Shown: in pieces, positions 33,926-42,461 of the stretch
Position numbering within the stretch: the first letter of the stretch is position 1
Layout of the letters: every line of letters begins with the position of its first letter
NCBI GenBank assembly: GCA_009911175.1
Contig: QXWX01000010.1
Coordinates: 1 to 64,000, forward strand
DNA from: Lachnospiraceae bacterium
GTDB taxonomy: Bacteria > Bacillota_A > Clostridia > Lachnospirales > Lachnospiraceae
Reading direction: 5' to 3'
DNA: 64,000 bases
Program-made: the position numbers and the translations under genes
The notes under the pieces: generated by a model
What the model was told of the DNA's origin: nothing
Seen by the model: only the letters and a program-made list of their open reading frames with translations
Databases searched by the model: none

Positions 33926-35055
33926 AAACCTTTATCCAACATATACTTCATCGGTATCATTTGAAAGATTATAAATTCAGCCTTGTCGCACTGGTGCTTG
34001 CGATCTCCGTGATCGGAGTGTTTATCGTCGGCAGCGCGCAGGCGTCCTCACAGGGAAAGCAGGCCATGGGCGTAGCCATGGGCCTGGTAGCTATGGTTGT
34101 GATCTCACTGATTGATTATGAGTGGGTGCTCAATAATTTCTACTGGCTCATGTACGCGGCGAATATCATATTGCTGTTCGCCGTTCTCCTGTTCGGGGAA
34201 AACATCAATGGTGCCACCCGGTGGCTGAACCTTGGATTTGTCCAGTTCCAGCCTTCCGACCTGACGAAGATTATCACAGTCCTGTTTTATGCGAAGTTTT
34301 TGACGAAGTATGAGCATGTAGTCAATAAGATCCGGTTCATCTGTATCGCGGTGGTGCTGATGCTGCCTTCCCTGGCGCTGATCTTTAAGCAGCCCAACCT
34401 GTCCAATACCATCTGCCTGGGAATGCTCTTCTGCGTGCTGATGTTCATGGGAGGCTTAAGCTACAAATATATCCGTAATATCCTTGCGGTGTGTGTCCCG
34501 CTGGCGGTAATCCTGTTTATCATCGTGATCCAGCCGAATCAGCCACTGATCCATGATTACCAGCAGAACCGGATCCTTGCCTGGCTGGAGCCGGAAAAGT
34601 ACGAATCCGAAGAAGCCTATCAGCAGCTGAATTCGATCATGGCCATCGGCTCCGGACAATTGACCGGAAAGGGGTATAACAACTCCGCGACCACCTCCGT
34701 AAAGAACGGAAAATTCATCTCTGAACCACAGACAGACTTTATTTTTGCAATAATTGGAGAAGAATTAGGATTTGTGGGTTGTTGTGTCGTGATAATTTTG
34801 TTATTATTAATAGTAATAGATTGTATTTTGATTGGGATGAAGGCGAAGGACGCAGCGGGGCGCATCATCTGCGCCGGAGTTGCCGCACTGATCGGGATCC
34901 AGAGTTTCATCAACATCAGTGTGGCTACCATGTTGTTTCCGAATACGGGGATTTCCCTGCCGTTTATCAGTTATGGCATGACTTCGGTCATATGTTTTTA
35001 CATGGGAATCGGATTCGTGCTGAATGTCGGGCTTCAGCCGAACAAATATCAGTAG
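33922..35055 (+). CDS. rodA: RodA/FtsW/SpoVE-family peptidoglycan glycosyltransferase
   Basis: The 377-residue SEDS protein has about ten membrane helices. It carries the SEDS blocks G-A-T-R-W-L-N-L-G-F-V-Q-F-Q-P-S-D-L-T-K near 94-113, F-K-Q-P-N-L-S-N-T near 153, S-E-P-Q-T-D-F-I-F-A-I-I-G-E-E-L-G-F near 266, and G-I-S-L-P-F-I-S-Y-G near 341. The long loop with the catalytic Asp region (Q-Q-N-R-I-L-A-W-L) is near 213. It polymerises glycan strands from lipid II with a class B PBP. The close link to PBP2 and MreBCD favours RodA. The start is TTG within the minE stop. Confidence 0.92.
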   Translation: MKTFIQHILHRYHLKDYKFSLVALVLAISVIGVFIVGSAQASSQGKQAMGVAMGLVAMVVISLIDYEWVLNNFYWLMYAANIILLFAVLLFGENINGATRWLNLGFVQFQPSDLTKIITVLFYAKFLTKYEHVVNKIRFICIAVVLMLPSLALIFKQPNLSNTICLGMLFCVLMFMGGLSYKYIRNILAVCVPLAVILFIIVIQPNQPLIHDYQQNRILAWLEPEKYESEEAYQQLNSIMAIGSGQLTGKGYNNSATTSVKNGKFISEPQTDFIFAIIGEELGFVGCCVVIILLLLIVIDCILIGMKAKDAAGRIICAGVAALIGIQSFINISVATMLFPNTGISLPFISYGMTSVICFYMGIGFVLNVGLQPNKYQ

Positions 35056-35070
35056 AGGAGAGGGCATATC

Positions 35071-35466
35071 ATGAATATTGGACTGGTTGCACATGACGCG
35101 AAGAAAAAATTGATGCAGAATTTTTGTATTGCCTACAGAGGGATCTTAAACAAGCACAATCTGTACGCAACAGAGACAACGGGGATTCTTGTGGAAAGTG
35201 TGACAAATCTTAACATCCATAAATACCTGGCGGGACATCTGGGCGGAAAGCAGATGCTGGGTGCGCAGATCGAGCAGAATGACATGGATCTTATGATTTT
35301 TTTCCGTGACCCTTTAAGCCCCAGATCACATGAACCGGATGTGAATGATATCGTTCGGCTGTGTGACGAATATAACATACCGATGGCTACAAACATCGCT
35401 ACGGCAGAGGCTTTGATCCTGGCTCTGGACAGAGGCGATCTGGACTGGAGGGAGCTGTACAGATGA
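35071..35466 (+). CDS. mgsA: Methylglyoxal synthase
   Basis: The 131-residue enzyme converts dihydroxyacetone phosphate to methylglyoxal and phosphate. The family pattern is clear: A-H-D-A-K-K near 7-12, G-G-K-Q-M-L-G-A-Q-I near 58, D-L-M-I-F-F-R-D-P-L near 72 and P-D-V-N-D-I-V-R-L-C near 89-98, ending Y-N-I-P-M-A-T-N-I-A-T-A. It provides a phosphate-releasing bypass of glycolysis. It follows rodA by 15 bases, as in several Lachnospiraceae. Confidence 0.95.
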   Translation: MNIGLVAHDAKKKLMQNFCIAYRGILNKHNLYATETTGILVESVTNLNIHKYLAGHLGGKQMLGAQIEQNDMDLMIFFRDPLSPRSHEPDVNDIVRLCDEYNIPMATNIATAEALILALDRGDLDWRELYR

Positions 35467-35479
35467 AAGGCGGATATGC

Positions 35480-36655
35480 ATGAGTAGAACTGAACATGAT
35501 TTCCGGCAGAGACCAGAATCAAACAGAAGAAGGACCGATCGGCAGGAGCCCGGCAGAAGGAACGGAAGCGGCAGAAGACCAGAGGAACAGAGGCCGGCGG
35601 AGCGGACGCGGAGAAACCGGGGAGCGCAGCCTGTCAGAAGGAGACGGAAGAGACGCAGAAAACAGGCGGTAAAGGGACTGCTTTTATCGGCGGTACTGCT
35701 GACGACACTGCTTGTACTGGGAGCTGCCGGATTTCTGCGCTATTTGAAAGCTGCGGATGCAAAGACGATGTATGCAGCCCTTTATGAGACGGAACACTAT
35801 AATCAGGATCAGTACCAGGGCGAGCTGTTCGCGTCGGAGCTGTGTGTGGCTGCGGGAGATGTGGTGCTGAATGGATTTAACGGAGACCCGACGCTTCATG
35901 CAGCGGGCTTATTTGACGTGAACCAGAAACAGGTTCTCTACGCAGACCGGATTCATGAGGAGCTTTATCCTGCAAGCACGACCAAGCTGATGACGGCCTA
36001 TCTGGCCTTAAAGCACGGCAATCTGGAGGATGTGGTGACAGTCAGTGAGACGGCGGTATCCTTTGTGGATCCGGAGGCGTCGCTGTGCGGTCTCCAGGTG
36101 GGAGACCAGCTTTCTCTGTACGATCTGCTGTGCGGCCTGATTCTGCATTCGGGAAATGACAATGCGGCGGTGATTGCGGAGCATATCGGCGGAAGCCAGG
36201 AAGGCTTTGTAGAGATGATGAACCAGGAGGCTCTAAGCCTGGGGGCTACTCATACGCATTTTCAGAATCCCCACGGACTGCATGAGGACGGACATTATAC
36301 CACTGCCTATGACCTGTACCTGATGTTCAACGCCTGCATCCAGGACCAGCGGTTTATCGATATCATCTCCATGAAATCCTATCATGCCACGCTGACCGGT
36401 ATGGACGGAAGCATTCGGACCGAGGATTGGCCGGCTTCCAACTATTATTCCGCAGGGCTTGCGGATCCTCCGGCCGGGGTCAACGTGATCGGCGGAAAAA
36501 CGGGAACCACGGACCAAGCGGGGTCCTGCGTGATATTGTACAATCTGGACAGTACGGGTCGTCCTCTGATCTCGGTTGTCATGGGGGCCGATCATAAGGA
36601 TCTGCTGTACAGCGACATGTCTCAGATCCTGTCTGCAGGGACCGCGGGGAGCTGA
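35480..36655 (+). CDS. D-alanyl-D-alanine carboxypeptidase (S11 family) with Arg-rich N-terminus
   Basis: The 391-residue DacA/DacF-type enzyme has catalytic motifs S166-T-T-K169, S-G-N near 228-230 and K-T-G near 344-346. It trims the terminal D-Ala from peptidoglycan stems. Unlike secreted members with a cleavable signal, it starts with a 65-residue, extremely Arg/Glu/Gln-rich cytoplasmic tail followed by one helix (about 66-86). It is therefore anchored as a type II membrane protein. The C-terminal PBP5-type beta domain appears to be absent. The spacer to 36819 holds one 8-bp GC-rich hairpin without a T-run. Confidence 0.88.
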   Translation: MSRTEHDFRQRPESNRRRTDRQEPGRRNGSGRRPEEQRPAERTRRNRGAQPVRRRRKRRRKQAVKGLLLSAVLLTTLLVLGAAGFLRYLKAADAKTMYAALYETEHYNQDQYQGELFASELCVAAGDVVLNGFNGDPTLHAAGLFDVNQKQVLYADRIHEELYPASTTKLMTAYLALKHGNLEDVVTVSETAVSFVDPEASLCGLQVGDQLSLYDLLCGLILHSGNDNAAVIAEHIGGSQEGFVEMMNQEALSLGATHTHFQNPHGLHEDGHYTTAYDLYLMFNACIQDQRFIDIISMKSYHATLTGMDGSIRTEDWPASNYYSAGLADPPAGVNVIGGKTGTTDQAGSCVILYNLDSTGRPLISVVMGADHKDLLYSDMSQILSAGTAGS

Positions 36656-36819
36656 AATGATTGAGGCGGAGAAGAAGTGTTATCCCGCACGAAAAAGCAA
36701 AGGGAATGAAATCGGATTATATGAGGGAAGAAAAGCTGCGGCCTGTGCGGAGAATGGTATGTAGCGCGCCCGGCGATTCCGGGGCTGACTGTGCCCCGGA
36801 CGATCACCGCGCGGATGGG

Positions 36820-37035
36820 TCAGGAAGATGTACTGTCAGACATGGTATCCATTCTTCCATACAGACTGATCAGATAGAGTCCGCACAGTCCTACGATTGT
36901 ATAGATAATTCTGGCAAACCAGCTGAGATTTCCAAAAAGGAATGCAACCAGGTCAAATCGAAAGATACCGACCAGGAGCCAGTTTGCCGCACCGATGATG
37001 ACAAGAGTCAGGGCAGTATTGTCGAACCACTTCAT
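36820..37035 (-). CDS. DUF378 family small membrane protein
   Basis: The 71-residue protein has two predicted helices and the DUF378 pattern L-V-I-I-G-A-A-N-W-L-L-V-G-I-F-R-F-D-L-V then I-I-Y-T-I-V-G-L-C-G-L-Y. The function is unknown. It is the only minus-strand gene between 0 and 43 kb. AAAAGGAGG lies just upstream of its ATG at 37035, so it is a genuine gene. A longer open frame on the opposite strand over the same bases has no ribosome site. Confidence 0.85.
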   Translation of the reverse strand: MKWFDNTALTLVIIGAANWLLVGIFRFDLVAFLFGNLSWFARIIYTIVGLCGLYLISLYGRMDTMSDSTSS

Positions 37036-37168
37036 GCTTTTTCCTCCTTTTCTCTGAGCTTGCTTTCAGTATTGACAATTTGAAGTAGAAATATACATGC
37101 AAAAGTGATATACTTGTTAACGATACTACGTCAGCAAACATAAAAACGGAAAATCGGAGGAGTGGAAG

Positions 37169-38566
37169 TTGGCAGTCCGAAGGAAGGATCTCGCTAAGAT
37201 CAGCCAGTATAAAACAAAGCAGGAAATGAATATCGGCATACTGATCTTTACACTGATCTTGTTGTATCTGATCGTTACGGTATTTACATATGCGACTTCA
37301 AAGCGGATCTCCACATATGAAGTCCGCAGGGGAAGTATTGTAAAGGATAATTCCTACAATGGTCTGATCCTGAGACAGGAAGTGACCGCTGCTGCGGAAT
37401 CCGGAGGATACATCAGCTATTTCCGCAATGAGAACAGTAAGGTCAAGACGGGAAGTAATATTTACGCGGTGTCTCCCATGAGATTGGATATAGAAGTTTC
37501 CACAGAAACAGAAGAGTTTACTTACGGAACCGAAGTGCAGAAAAATCTGATGCTGAAGACCCAGAATTTTAATGAAAATTTTCATCCGCAGAAGTTTTCA
37601 TCCGTATATACATTGAAAAATGAACTGACCGGGATTCTGCGGGATGCGTCGAATCAGTCAAAGATGACGCGGTTAGACACCCTGATCTCGCAAAACAGCG
37701 GAAATATCCATGTCGGCAAGAGCGCTGCGGACGGGATCTTGGTCCGTACCATTGACGGGTATGAGTCCTTATCCGAGCAGACCTTAAAACCGGAGGACTT
37801 TGACAGGACCAGCTATTCGGCCGTACGCCTGGAGGATCAGGCAGAGGTAGGAGCCGGGGATATCGTGTACAAGCTGGTAACCGGGGAAGAATGGTATGTC
37901 TATATCCAGCTTGACAAAGCGATGGCGGAAGAACTGGCAGAGACTACCTATATCAAAACTAGGATTGATAAGGACAATGAGACGGTATGGGCGGATTTTT
38001 CCATCCTGCAGATTGACGAAAACTATTATGGAAAGCTGTTGTTCGACAATTCCATGATCCGCTATGCAGGGGATCGTTTTTTGAATATTGAGTTGATCAC
38101 AGAACAGGAAAGCGGTCTGAAAATTCCGAAAAGCGCGGTCATTGAGAAGGAATTCTATGTGGTTCCGGCAGAGTATCTGGCATCCAACAAGAGCGGAACC
38201 GCACAGGGGGTCCTGGTACGGAAAAAGAATGACGAGAGTGGGGAACTGGAAGAGGTTTTTCAGGCTGCGGATATTTATTATATGACGGAGAAAGGGGATT
38301 TTTACCTGGATCCGGAAGATTTCGGACCGAATACGTTCCTGATGAAAGAAGGTTCTTCCGAGACATTTCTCTTAAAGGATCAGGACACTTTGCAGGGTGT
38401 ATACAACATTAATCAGGGATACGCGGTGTTCAGGAGGGTTCTGATCCTGTGTGAGAATGCGGATTATTATATTGTAGAAGAGGGAGCCTCCTACAGTCTT
38501 TCCAACTATGACCACATTGTTCTGGACGGCAACATGGTGGAGGATTCTGAAGTGGTGTTCCAGTAA
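37169..38566 (+). CDS. HlyD-like membrane-anchored protein of the sepF locus
   Basis: The 465-residue protein has a short basic N-terminus, one membrane helix (about 22-44) and a large outer part. The opening of the outer part (Y-E-V-R-R-G-S-I then A-A-A-E-S-G-G-Y-I-S-Y-F) resembles the lipoyl-like segment of HlyD/RND adaptor proteins. Yet no ABC transporter or outer-membrane partner is present, so a transport role is doubtful. TTG 37169 follows GGAGGAG by six bases. It precedes ylmE-sepF-ylmH and may take part in division or envelope work; this is inference from position. Confidence 0.6.
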   Translation: MAVRRKDLAKISQYKTKQEMNIGILIFTLILLYLIVTVFTYATSKRISTYEVRRGSIVKDNSYNGLILRQEVTAAAESGGYISYFRNENSKVKTGSNIYAVSPMRLDIEVSTETEEFTYGTEVQKNLMLKTQNFNENFHPQKFSSVYTLKNELTGILRDASNQSKMTRLDTLISQNSGNIHVGKSAADGILVRTIDGYESLSEQTLKPEDFDRTSYSAVRLEDQAEVGAGDIVYKLVTGEEWYVYIQLDKAMAEELAETTYIKTRIDKDNETVWADFSILQIDENYYGKLLFDNSMIRYAGDRFLNIELITEQESGLKIPKSAVIEKEFYVVPAEYLASNKSGTAQGVLVRKKNDESGELEEVFQAADIYYMTEKGDFYLDPEDFGPNTFLMKEGSSETFLLKDQDTLQGVYNINQGYAVFRRVLILCENADYYIVEEGASYSLSNYDHIVLDGNMVEDSEVVFQ

Positions 38567-38592
38567 GCGTATCAAAAAGGAGAGTTTGAGTG

Positions 38593-39291
38593 ATGATAAG
38601 GGATCAGCTGCATGAAGTAGAGACAAGAATACAGGCTGCCTGCGCGCGGGCGGGACGGAAACGGGAGGAAGTGACCCTGATCGCGGTCAGCAAGACGAAG
38701 CCGGTGGAAGTCCTTAGGGAAGCCTATGATCTGGGCGTCCGGGTGTTTGGGGAGAATAAGGTTCAAGAGCTGACAGAGAAGTTTGGCGCCCTGCCCACGG
38801 ATATCCACTGGCATATGATCGGGCATCTGCAGACCAACAAAGTAAAGTATATCGTAGAGAAAGCGGAACTGATCCACTCGGTGGATTCGTTACGGCTTGC
38901 CCAGGCGATTGAAAAGGAAGCGGCAAAAAGAGGGCTGACCTCGGATATTCTCGTAGAAGTCAATGTGGCGGAGGAGAAGAGCAAGTTCGGTGTCCGGGTG
39001 AATGAGGTCATTTCGTTCATCGAAACGCTTGCGCAATTTCCGCACTTACATGTATGCGGACTCATGACGATCGCCCCTTTTGTGGAAAATCCCGAAGAAA
39101 ATAGGCCAATTTTTAAAAATTTACATAAATTATCTGTTGACATCGCACACAAAAACATTGATAATGTTAACGTAAATATACTTTCAATGGGGATGACCAA
39201 TGATTATGAGGTTGCAATTGAAGAAGGAGCAACTATGGTTCGGGTAGGGACCGGAATCTTTGGTGCCAGGGACTATGGGGTCTCTGGCTAG
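38593..39291 (+). CDS. ylmE: PLP homeostasis protein, YggS/YlmE family
   Basis: This 232-residue single-barrel PLP-binding protein has the cofactor lysine in A-V-S-K-T-K near 33-38 and the blocks F-G-E-N-K-V-Q-E near 54-61, W-H-M-I-G-H-L-Q-T-N-K near 75-85, and M-G-M-T-N-D-Y near 197-203. YggS proteins buffer free PLP and affect amino-acid balance. In Firmicutes the gene lies beside sepF, as here. ATG 38593 is about nine bases after AAAAAGGAG; the adjacent GTG at 38590 is possible. Confidence 0.93.
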   Translation: MIRDQLHEVETRIQAACARAGRKREEVTLIAVSKTKPVEVLREAYDLGVRVFGENKVQELTEKFGALPTDIHWHMIGHLQTNKVKYIVEKAELIHSVDSLRLAQAIEKEAAKRGLTSDILVEVNVAEEKSKFGVRVNEVISFIETLAQFPHLHVCGLMTIAPFVENPEENRPIFKNLHKLSVDIAHKNIDNVNVNILSMGMTNDYEVAIEEGATMVRVGTGIFGARDYGVSG

Positions 39292-39329
39292 AAAGTAAGG
39301 GCAGTAAAAAGTTTGATTGGAGTGTAAAC

Positions 39330-39884
39330 ATGAGTATATTTGACAAATTCCTTGACATCATGAAATTGAATGATGACGATGACTACGACGATGATTTCTA
39401 TGATGACGATGATTTTTACGAGGATGATTACGAAGAGAGGCCCAGGCGTTCCTTTTTCAATAAAAAGACGAACAGCAAAGACAGTTACGATGACTTTGAT
39501 ATGCAGCAGGAGAGCAGCCGGGTACCTGCGCCCAGCAGCAATGTAACTCCAATGCGTCAGCCTTCTTCCCGGAGAAGCGGCGGGAACAATGCGGGGATGG
39601 AGGTCTGTGTGGTAAAGCCGATTTCTGTGGATGACTCCCGTGAGATTACGGAGACACTTCTTTCGGGACGTACGGTGATCCTGAATCTGGAGGGGATGGA
39701 TCTGGAGATCGCGCAGAGGATCATTGATTTTATTTCCGGAGCGACCTTTGCGATCAGCGGGAATCTGCAGAAGATTTCCAATTATATTTTCCTCGTGACC
39801 CCGACAAACGTAGACATTACAGGGGATCTTCAGGATCTTCTCAGCGGTTCCATGGAGCAACCGACCGTGCGGGGAAGATATTGA
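39330..39884 (+). CDS. sepF: Cell division protein SepF
   Basis: The 184-residue SepF has an N-terminal amphipathic membrane helix (M-S-I-F-D-K-F-L-D-I-M-K-L), a striking Asp/Tyr/Phe-rich acidic linker (about 14-38), a Ser/Arg/Pro-rich spacer, and the core domain (about 88-172) that forms rings and binds FtsZ. It anchors FtsZ to the membrane and shapes the septum. GGAGTG precedes ATG 39330. The stop overlaps the start region of ylmH. Confidence 0.93.
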   Translation: MSIFDKFLDIMKLNDDDDYDDDFYDDDDFYEDDYEERPRRSFFNKKTNSKDSYDDFDMQQESSRVPAPSSNVTPMRQPSSRRSGGNNAGMEVCVVKPISVDDSREITETLLSGRTVILNLEGMDLEIAQRIIDFISGATFAISGNLQKISNYIFLVTPTNVDITGDLQDLLSGSMEQPTVRGRY

Positions 39885-40705
39885 TGATGCGGGATGAAGA
39901 ATTATTGGCAAAACGGTTGACCGAGCTGTCTCGTCAGTCCTTCCACTGCGGGATCATTACATATACGGATTTTCTCAATCTGAATGAACAAAGTATTCTG
40001 CATGCACTGCCAAAGAATTCCTTATATACGGAATATACCCTTTTTGGCGGGTATGATTCTGCAGAGCGTCAGATGGCGGCTTTCCTGCCTGAAGATGCTC
40101 TTTCTTTGCGTGGCAGGCCTGCCAGGAGCCGGGACGAAAAAGGGGCCGGCAGCCCAGGCGTGGACAAGGTTGTTTTTATGGATAGGATGGCTGTGCTTCG
40201 GATCACCCCTCTCCATGAAAAATTTGCGGACGCGCTGACCCACCGGGATTATCTGGGGGCCGTTATGAACCTGGGACTGGAGCGCGGAAAAATGGGGGAT
40301 ATTTTGATTGATGGTCTGGATGCCCTGATCTTCATAGACGCGAAGCTCAGGGACTTTCTCAAAGAAGAGCTGACCCGGGTCCGCCATACGTCTGTTTTGG
40401 TGTCTGAGGAGGACTGGGAGGATTTCCGGTATACGCAGAACGTGCAGGAGATCCGGGGGACGGTTTCGTCTCTCAGGCTGGATGCCCTGCTTTCCCTTGC
40501 GTTTGCCTCGTCCAGAAGTAAGCTCGCCGGATTGATCGAAACGGGAAAGGTATTTGTGAACGGGAGACTTATGACCTCCAATGGGTATCATATCAAGGAG
40601 CAGGACATTATTTCGGTAAGAGGGATGGGGAAGTTTCAGTATGTGGAGCAGCTTTCCGTTACAAAGAAAAACAGGATCTGTGTGCGGATCCATAAATATA
40701 TTTAA
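39884..40705 (+). CDS. ylmH: YlmH-type RNA-binding S4-domain protein
   Basis: The 273-residue protein has an N-terminal region, a middle domain (F-G-G-Y-D-S-A-E-R-Q-M-A-A-F-L near 47, H-R-D-Y-L-G-A-V-M-N-L-G near 120) and a C-terminal S4 RNA-binding domain (about 190-255: R-L-D-A-L-L-S-L-A-F..S-R-S-K-L, L-I-E-T-G-K-V-F-V-N-G). YlmH homologs bind ribosomes and have been linked to rescue of stalled nascent chains. Three candidate starts (TTG 39881, ATG 39884, ATG 39887) lie at the sepF stop; 39884 fits the GGGGA site. Confidence 0.9.
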   Translation: MMRDEELLAKRLTELSRQSFHCGIITYTDFLNLNEQSILHALPKNSLYTEYTLFGGYDSAERQMAAFLPEDALSLRGRPARSRDEKGAGSPGVDKVVFMDRMAVLRITPLHEKFADALTHRDYLGAVMNLGLERGKMGDILIDGLDALIFIDAKLRDFLKEELTRVRHTSVLVSEEDWEDFRYTQNVQEIRGTVSSLRLDALLSLAFASSRSKLAGLIETGKVFVNGRLMTSNGYHIKEQDIISVRGMGKFQYVEQLSVTKKNRICVRIHKYI

Positions 40706-40726
40706 GCAGCAGGGAGGAAAAGGAGA

Positions 40727-41245
40727 ATGGACGGGCAATTTGGAAAAGTAAGAGACTATCTGACGGCAGCCCTCTGCTGTGCCGCGGCAGTGTTGCTGGA
40801 TCAGGTAACAAAGCACCTGGCGGTGGCGCATTTAAAGCTTCAGAGGGAGATCGTCCTGATTCCCGGGGTGTTTGAGCTTCGCTATCTGGAAAACCGTGGG
40901 GCGGCCTTCGGGCTGTTCCAGAACCGGCAGATGTTTTTTGTATGCGCCGCGGTTGTCATATTTCTTCTGATCGGCTTTTTCTATGGAAGGATCCCCGGCG
41001 GCCGCAGGTATCTACCCATGCGGATCTGCGGGGTTCTGATCTGCGCGGGCGCTGTAGGTAATCTGATCGATCGGATCCGTTATCAGTATGTGGTGGATTT
41101 TTTTTATTTCAGCCTGATCGATTTTCCGATATTTAATGTGGCGGACTGTTATGCGGTGATCGCATGTATTTTGTTTGCCTATCTGATCCTGTTCTTTTAT
41201 AAAGAGGAGGAATTGGAGTGGTTTGCATTTTTTAAGAGTAAGTAA
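40727..41245 (+). CDS. lspA: Lipoprotein signal peptidase (signal peptidase II)
   Basis: The 172-residue membrane aspartyl protease has four helices. It has the family signatures N-R-G-A-A-F-G near 56-62 and G-N-L-I-D-R near 111-116, with catalytic aspartates in V-V-D-F (D124) and N-V-A-D (D140). It cleaves the signal peptide of diacylglyceryl-prolipoproteins at the outer membrane face. A GGAGG and a GGAG lie just before ATG 40727. rluD follows, as in many Firmicutes (lspA-rluD). Confidence 0.96.
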   Translation: MDGQFGKVRDYLTAALCCAAAVLLDQVTKHLAVAHLKLQREIVLIPGVFELRYLENRGAAFGLFQNRQMFFVCAAVVIFLLIGFFYGRIPGGRRYLPMRICGVLICAGAVGNLIDRIRYQYVVDFFYFSLIDFPIFNVADCYAVIACILFAYLILFFYKEEELEWFAFFKSK

Positions 41246-41342
41246 TCTGGTTCTGTTCACGGTGCCCTTGTACGTTGCTGCAAGGCATCCGTTATTTTAT
41301 GACAGTTCCGGGACTGTGGGTGTGGTGAGGAGAATGGTTGCA

Positions 41343-42362
41343 TTGAATAAGGCAGGAGCAGTGTTTGAATTTATCATGGAAGAGGAAGAGCCGGAGCGAA
41401 TCGACAAATTATTGTCCTCTGCGCTTCCGGATCTTTCACGTTCCTATCTGCAGAAGCTGGTGAAAGAAGGGGCGGTCCTGGTCAATAAAAAAGAAGTGAA
41501 GCCCAATCATAAAGTGAATCCCGGGGATGTTGTAGAGATATCTGTTCCGGAGCCGGAGCTGCCGGACATCTCACCGGAGGACATTCCTCTGGATATTCTG
41601 TATGAGGATGAGGAGATTCTGGTTGTGAATAAACCGAAGGGGATGGTGGTCCATCCGGCGCCCGGACATTCCGGCGGTACGCTGGTCAATGCGGTCATGT
41701 ACCATTGCCGGGGGAAGCTCTCCGGGATCAATGGGGTCACCCGTCCCGGAATCGTACACCGGATCGACCGGGATACCACCGGTTCCCTTGTGATCTGCAA
41801 AAGCGACCGGGCGCACCAGGCCCTGGCCGAGCAGCTGAAGGAGCATTCCATTACCCGCAGATACCGAGCGGTTGTGCTGGGAATCATAGCAGGGGAGGGC
41901 GGTACGGTAAATGCCCCCATCGGACGCCATCCGACTGACCGGAAAAAGATGAGCAGCAGGTGTCAGAACGGAAAGCCTGCCGTGACCCATTACAGGGTGC
42001 TGGAACGCTTTTATAACGACTGCCTGCCTCCGCGTCTAAGATGTGTTTCCGGGGGCTCTAAGGGGGGAAATTCGAAGGGATACACGTATATCGAATGCCA
42101 GCTGGAAACCGGGCGCACGCATCAGATCCGGGTGCATCTGTCGGAGATCGGATATCCGATCCTGGGGGATACGGTCTATGGGCCGGCAAAGTGTCCGTTT
42201 CCTCTTACCGGGCAGACTCTGCATGCCAGAATATTGGGATTTGTCCATCCGATTTCCGGAGAATATATGGAATTTGACGCGCCCCTTCCGGAGTATTTTG
42301 AAGAGCTTCTCAGGAAAATGAGATCTGCCGGACCGATGCCTTTTCTTTCAGGAGATTGTTAA
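41343..42362 (+). CDS. RluD-type 23S rRNA pseudouridine synthase
   Basis: The ~339-residue protein has an N-terminal S4 domain (E-R-I-D-K-L-L-S-S-A-L-P-D-L-S-R-S-Y) and the RluA/RluD catalytic domain with the H-R-I-D-R-D-T-T-G motif, whose second Asp is the nucleophile. It forms pseudouridines in helix 69 of 23S rRNA, the same helix as RlmH's target. The start is uncertain: TTG 41343 lies ten bases after GAGGAG, while ATG 41334 is one base after it and ATG 41376 leaves almost no sequence before the S4 domain. About 20 extra residues (near 225-245, Gly/Ser-rich) interrupt the domain. Confidence 0.88.
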   Translation: MNKAGAVFEFIMEEEEPERIDKLLSSALPDLSRSYLQKLVKEGAVLVNKKEVKPNHKVNPGDVVEISVPEPELPDISPEDIPLDILYEDEEILVVNKPKGMVVHPAPGHSGGTLVNAVMYHCRGKLSGINGVTRPGIVHRIDRDTTGSLVICKSDRAHQALAEQLKEHSITRRYRAVVLGIIAGEGGTVNAPIGRHPTDRKKMSSRCQNGKPAVTHYRVLERFYNDCLPPRLRCVSGGSKGGNSKGYTYIECQLETGRTHQIRVHLSEIGYPILGDTVYGPAKCPFPLTGQTLHARILGFVHPISGEYMEFDAPLPEYFEELLRKMRSAGPMPFLSGDC

Positions 42363-42373
42363 ATTTCACAAAA

Positions 42374-42417
42374 ATTTTACAAGGATTCTTGTAAAATATG
42401 TTTATATTCGATATAAT
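42374..42417 (+). promoter_or_regulatory. Strong promoter overlapped by a 10-bp inverted repeat
   Basis: TTGTAA (42389-42394) and a perfect TATAAT (42412-42417) have a 17-bp spacer. ATTTTACAAG / CTTGTAAAAT with a 4-nt centre covers the -35 element. It could be an operator or a weak terminator for rluD. Confidence 0.6.
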
Positions 42418-42461
42418 AAAAGAAAAGACAGTATTTTAGCTGCAAAGGAGAGTGATTGCTT

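Noticed and set aside
36778..36802. GC-rich hairpin TCCGGGGC / GCCCCGGA after the carboxypeptidase gene
   Set aside because: No T-run on either side and lies between convergent genes; too little to call a terminator.
36661..37083. 140-codon + frame across the DUF378 gene
   Set aside because: No ribosome site, whereas the minus-strand DUF378 gene has AAAAGGAGG and a clear membrane-protein pattern.
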